From Virgibacillus proomii (GTDB taxonomy: Bacteria > Bacillota > Bacilli > Bacillales > Amphibacillaceae), in contig NZ_FUFN01000008.1 in assembly GCF_900162615.1 (NCBI RefSeq), forward strand, positions 186,001 to 250,000: 64,000 nucleotides of DNA, in the 5' to 3' direction. Shown one piece after another: positions 61,908-64,000 of the stretch. The translations under genes and the position numbers were made by a program. The notes beneath the pieces are model-generated. The model saw only the letters and a program-made list of their open reading frames with translations, had not been told where the DNA came from and did not search any database. The number at the start of each line of letters is the position of its first letter. Within the stretch, counting starts at the first letter, position 1.

Positions 61908-62681
61908 TTATTTCCCTTGAAACGCCGGCTGTCTTTTCTCTAAAAATGCTTGAACACCCTCTTTATGATCTTCTGTGTTTCGCAGCTTCCATTGTGCTTG
62001 TTTCTCTGCTTCCAAGTAATATTTTAATTCTCTTTCCTGATTCTTGTGGTACATGATTTTAGTTTCCAGCATCGATACAAGCGGTGCCGTCAACAGCTTA
62101 TTTGCTAATTTAACGGCCTGTGGGACCACCCGTTCCTCCGTAAGCTGATCAACTAACCCGATTTTCTTTGCCCTTACTGCATCGACTTGCTCTAGACTCC
62201 AAATAAATTGTTTCGCCTGGTGAGTTCCTAGCCGCTCCTTTAATAGAAAATGCCCGCCGCCATCCGGAGCAAGACCGATACTGATAAATAACATTCCTAG
62301 CTTTGCATTTTCCTGAGCAACAACATAATCAGCCGTTAAAGCATAACTTAATCCCAATCCTGCCACAGATCCATGGATAGCAGAAATAACGATTTTGGGC
62401 ATCATATAAAGTTTGCATGTAATCGCCCCAATTAAGTCCATAATGTCAGCAAAAAAATCATAATCTGATAAATCGGACATTATCGAGATATCTCCACCAG
62501 CGCAAAAAGCATTCCCTTCTCCGGAAATAATAACAACTTGATCTTCATTTTTTTCTATTTTTTCAACCGTATCCAACAAGTCCTTTAGCATTTCTATATG
62601 AAGTGCATTATAACGTTCAGGTCGATTAAAATGAATATAAGAAATGCCATCCTTACGTTGATAAATTACAGTCTCTCCCAT
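61908..62681 (-). CDS. yhaR: Enoyl-CoA hydratase/isomerase family protein
   Basis: A 257-residue crotonase-fold protein: INTERNAL oxyanion-hole segments SGEGNAFCAGGDISIMS and ISAIHGSVAGLGLSYAL. The catalytic-region LFISIGLAPDGGGHFLLKER keeps the DGG pattern. May act in fatty-acid or phenylacetate-type degradation; substrate uncertain. ATG 62681 follows GAGGGGGG. Position matches B. subtilis yhaR. Confidence 0.87.
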   Translation of the reverse strand: MGETVIYQRKDGISYIHFNRPERYNALHIEMLKDLLDTVEKIEKNEDQVVIISGEGNAFCAGGDISIMSDLSDYDFFADIMDLIGAITCKLYMMPKIVISAIHGSVAGLGLSYALTADYVVAQENAKLGMLFISIGLAPDGGGHFLLKERLGTHQAKQFIWSLEQVDAVRAKKIGLVDQLTEERVVPQAVKLANKLLTAPLVSMLETKIMYHKNQERELKYYLEAEKQAQWKLRNTEDHKEGVQAFLEKRQPAFQGK

Positions 62682-63096
62682 AGTTGCCCCCCTCATTTTG
62701 TATTTTCTTGAAAATAAAATTTACAGTTTTACAACAGTCACTATATATAATTAATTCGATATTCATCCATAATATCCTGCTAAAGAAGTGTTCAAAAAGT
62801 CCGTAGAAAATGGCGGGACACCTTTTACGTTAGAATGGATAAAGAGTAATTTTATGTACAACGTATAAGTAAAACTAGAAAGACGCCTCGCCTCCTTAGG
62901 GTTTATCGCTGGCTAAATTTTCGTTTTTTATGTTAACTGATGCTTCAAATTATAAGCCTTCGTCACCAAAACCATGCGCTTTCGAACTTCTCTCCCCTTT
63001 CACACACTATCATAAAACCATTTTGTTCATTTGAAGCAGATAACCGTCTTAATACATATGTGAAACTCTAAACGACGTGCTTAACGCAAAAGAAAA
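62682..63096. other. Gene-free interval yhaR/yheA
   Basis: Carries the second E repeat (62785-62842). Nothing else recognisable. Confidence 0.45.
62785..62842 (+). repeat. Repeat E copy 2
   Basis: AAGTGTTCAAAAAGTCCG through ACGTTAGAATGGATAAAG; partner of 7140-7202. Confidence 0.4.
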
Positions 63097-63122
63097 ACTG
63101 CAGTTAATAATTTACTGCAGTT
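63097..63122 (-). terminator. Terminator of yheA
   Basis: AACTGCAGT/ACTGCAGTT with an eight-base loop, shortly after the stop. Confidence 0.65.
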
Positions 63123-63138
63123 GAATGAAAGCTATTAA

Positions 63139-63486
63139 TTAATTCTGAGCTCCATAAAGCTCTTCCAAAGGCTTCGTTATAATACGGCTTATATCATTAA
63201 TAACCATGTTTAATCGTTGTTCTTCTTCCATTAATTTAGCAATTCCTTGGTGTTGTTGGACTAATTCAACGACTTTTTTAGCTCTTTCTACCTCTTCTTC
63301 TGTAATCTCCTGTCCTTGCATTTGCTTTTCTTGTAAGGACATTTGAGTGTCTCGGAAATTATCAAACATCTGTTTCGCAGATGGCTCATTCATTACTGCA
63401 TCATATGCATTTTTTAGACTTTTAAATTCTTCGCTTTCACGAATCGCTTTTTCTAAATCGTACGCACTATCATAAATATTAGGCAC
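63139..63486 (-). CDS. yheA: YheA, YlbF/YmcA-family protein
   Basis: 115 residues, helical, with the family sequences YDLEKAIRESEEFKSLKNAY, MFDNFRDTQMSLQEKQMQG and IITKPLEELYGAQN closely like B. subtilis YheA. Related YlbF/YmcA proteins form complexes affecting RNA processing and development; YheA's role is not established. ATG follows AGGAGG. Confidence 0.9.
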   Translation of the reverse strand: MPNIYDSAYDLEKAIRESEEFKSLKNAYDAVMNEPSAKQMFDNFRDTQMSLQEKQMQGQEITEEEVERAKKVVELVQQHQGIAKLMEEEQRLNMVINDISRIITKPLEELYGAQN

Positions 63487-63603
63487 AACATATCCTCCTT
63501 CAAATTCTGACTCTTATTTACTATAACAAACGAAATCTTTTGTGTATACCGTTTCCTCCCTTAAAAAAGCAACTGATATTTTATTTTTTAAACTGATTTT
63601 TAC

Positions 63604-63612
63604 TGGTATAAT
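63604..63612 (+). promoter_or_regulatory. Extended -10 promoter
   Basis: TGGTATAAT at 63604-63612 with a T-rich -35 region, 36 bases before the partial gene. Confidence 0.6.
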
Positions 63613-63647
63613 AAAGAAAACTACTTCGTTAAAAAGGAGTTTCCACC

Positions 63648-64000
63648 ATGATTAATCAGCTTAAAAAAATTTTCCCCTCACTCGTAGTCGGAACAACAGA
63701 AATGATCCAATCCTCTTCTTTTTGCTGGTATATAATGGATAACGGTGAAAAAATCGGTATTCAAAAAGATGAATTAACTTCTAAGGATAAGAAACTTTTA
63801 CAAACATTTTTAACCCCATATAAAGTACAATTACCACTTCCTTCAGAACAAGAGAGAAATTGGCAGCGTATTATTAATCAAACAGCTACAAATATAGATA
63901 TTATAACTAAAACACCTTATCGTTTTGTCTATTTTACGATGAATGATGAGCAAATTGAACCAACTGTGTTTAAAGAATCAATCCAAGCGATGTTCGATTA
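63648..64000 (+). CDS. Partial protein, possibly a PucR-type regulator
   Basis: About 117 codons from ATG 63648 (after AAAAAGGAG) to the window end. The sequence starts MINQLKKIFPSLVVG and has no clear domain in the visible part. It faintly recalls the N-terminus of PucR/CdaR-type helix-turn-helix proteins of Bacillaceae, but the helix-turn-helix would be beyond the edge. Treat as unassigned. Confidence 0.55.
   Translation, partial: MINQLKKIFPSLVVGTTEMIQSSSFCWYIMDNGEKIGIQKDELTSKDKKLLQTFLTPYKVQLPLPSEQERNWQRIINQTATNIDIITKTPYRFVYFTMNDEQIEPTVFKESIQAMFD

Overview
The window looks like chromosome from a low-GC, halotolerant Bacillaceae of the Virgibacillus/Oceanobacillus type. The genus is an inference. 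It rests on Bacillus-type gene order, AT-rich DNA, Gram-positive Shine-Dalgarno sites with frequent GTG/TTG starts, and the glycine-betaine uptake genes. The backbone follows the Bacillus subtilis segment yheA-yhaR-yhaQP-yhaONM-yhaL-prsA-yhaJ-yhaI-yhaH-trpP-hit-ecsAB-hmoB-pbpF-hemEHY-lplJ-yhfH-lcfB-comK-yhjDE-sipV-addBA, read here from right to left. Most genes lie on the minus strand.

Layout. 1-8.9 kb: addA (partial), addB, signal peptidase and a VTT-domain membrane protein. 9.3-16.3 kb: yhjD with a LexA-type box, comK, FadR-controlled lcfB, lplJ, yhfH and an M3 oligoendopeptidase. 16.6-23.6 kb: the coproporphyrin-dependent haem genes hemEHY, pbpF and the haem monooxygenase hmoB. 23.6-31.3 kb: an insertion relative to B. 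subtilis holding an Fe-alcohol dehydrogenase, a thioredoxin-like/BdbC pair, an MFS-liaF-liaS-liaR operon, a PAP2 phosphatase and a ferritin-like gene. 31.9-33.9 kb: ecsBA. 34.8-39.3 kb: an inserted nucleoside/ribose cassette of ribokinase, frameshifted nucleoside hydrolase, DcuC-type carrier and LacI regulator with a perfect palindromic operator. 39.9-41.5 kb: hit, trpP with a TRAP-type leader, yhaH. 41.6-46.6 kb: the opuA glycine-betaine ABC operon with two substrate-binding proteins that are circular permutations of each other, and a divergent GbsR-type regulator, where B. subtilis has hpr/scoC. 46.6-64 kb: yhaI, a repeat-rich stretch, yhaJ-like, prsA, yhaL, yhaM, a second GbsR-type gene, yhaN, yhaO, yhaPQ, an XRE regulator, yhzD, yhaR, yheA and a partial gene.

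The least explained content is between genes. A family of about 150-175 bp elements (called A) occurs at least nine times, including a head-to-tail array at 47.1-47.6 kb. Its stems keep their pairing while their sequences change. Two copies sit inside a second repeat (called B), and B copies without A serve as empty sites. All recognisable A and B copies point the same way on the plus strand. Together this suggests a mobile, structured, non-autonomous element. Candidate regulatory sites also stand out: LexA boxes at yhjD and yhaO, a FadR box, a ComK AT-box, TRAP triplets, a long inverted repeat between opuA and its regulator, and near-textbook palindromes at the LacI and XRE genes.
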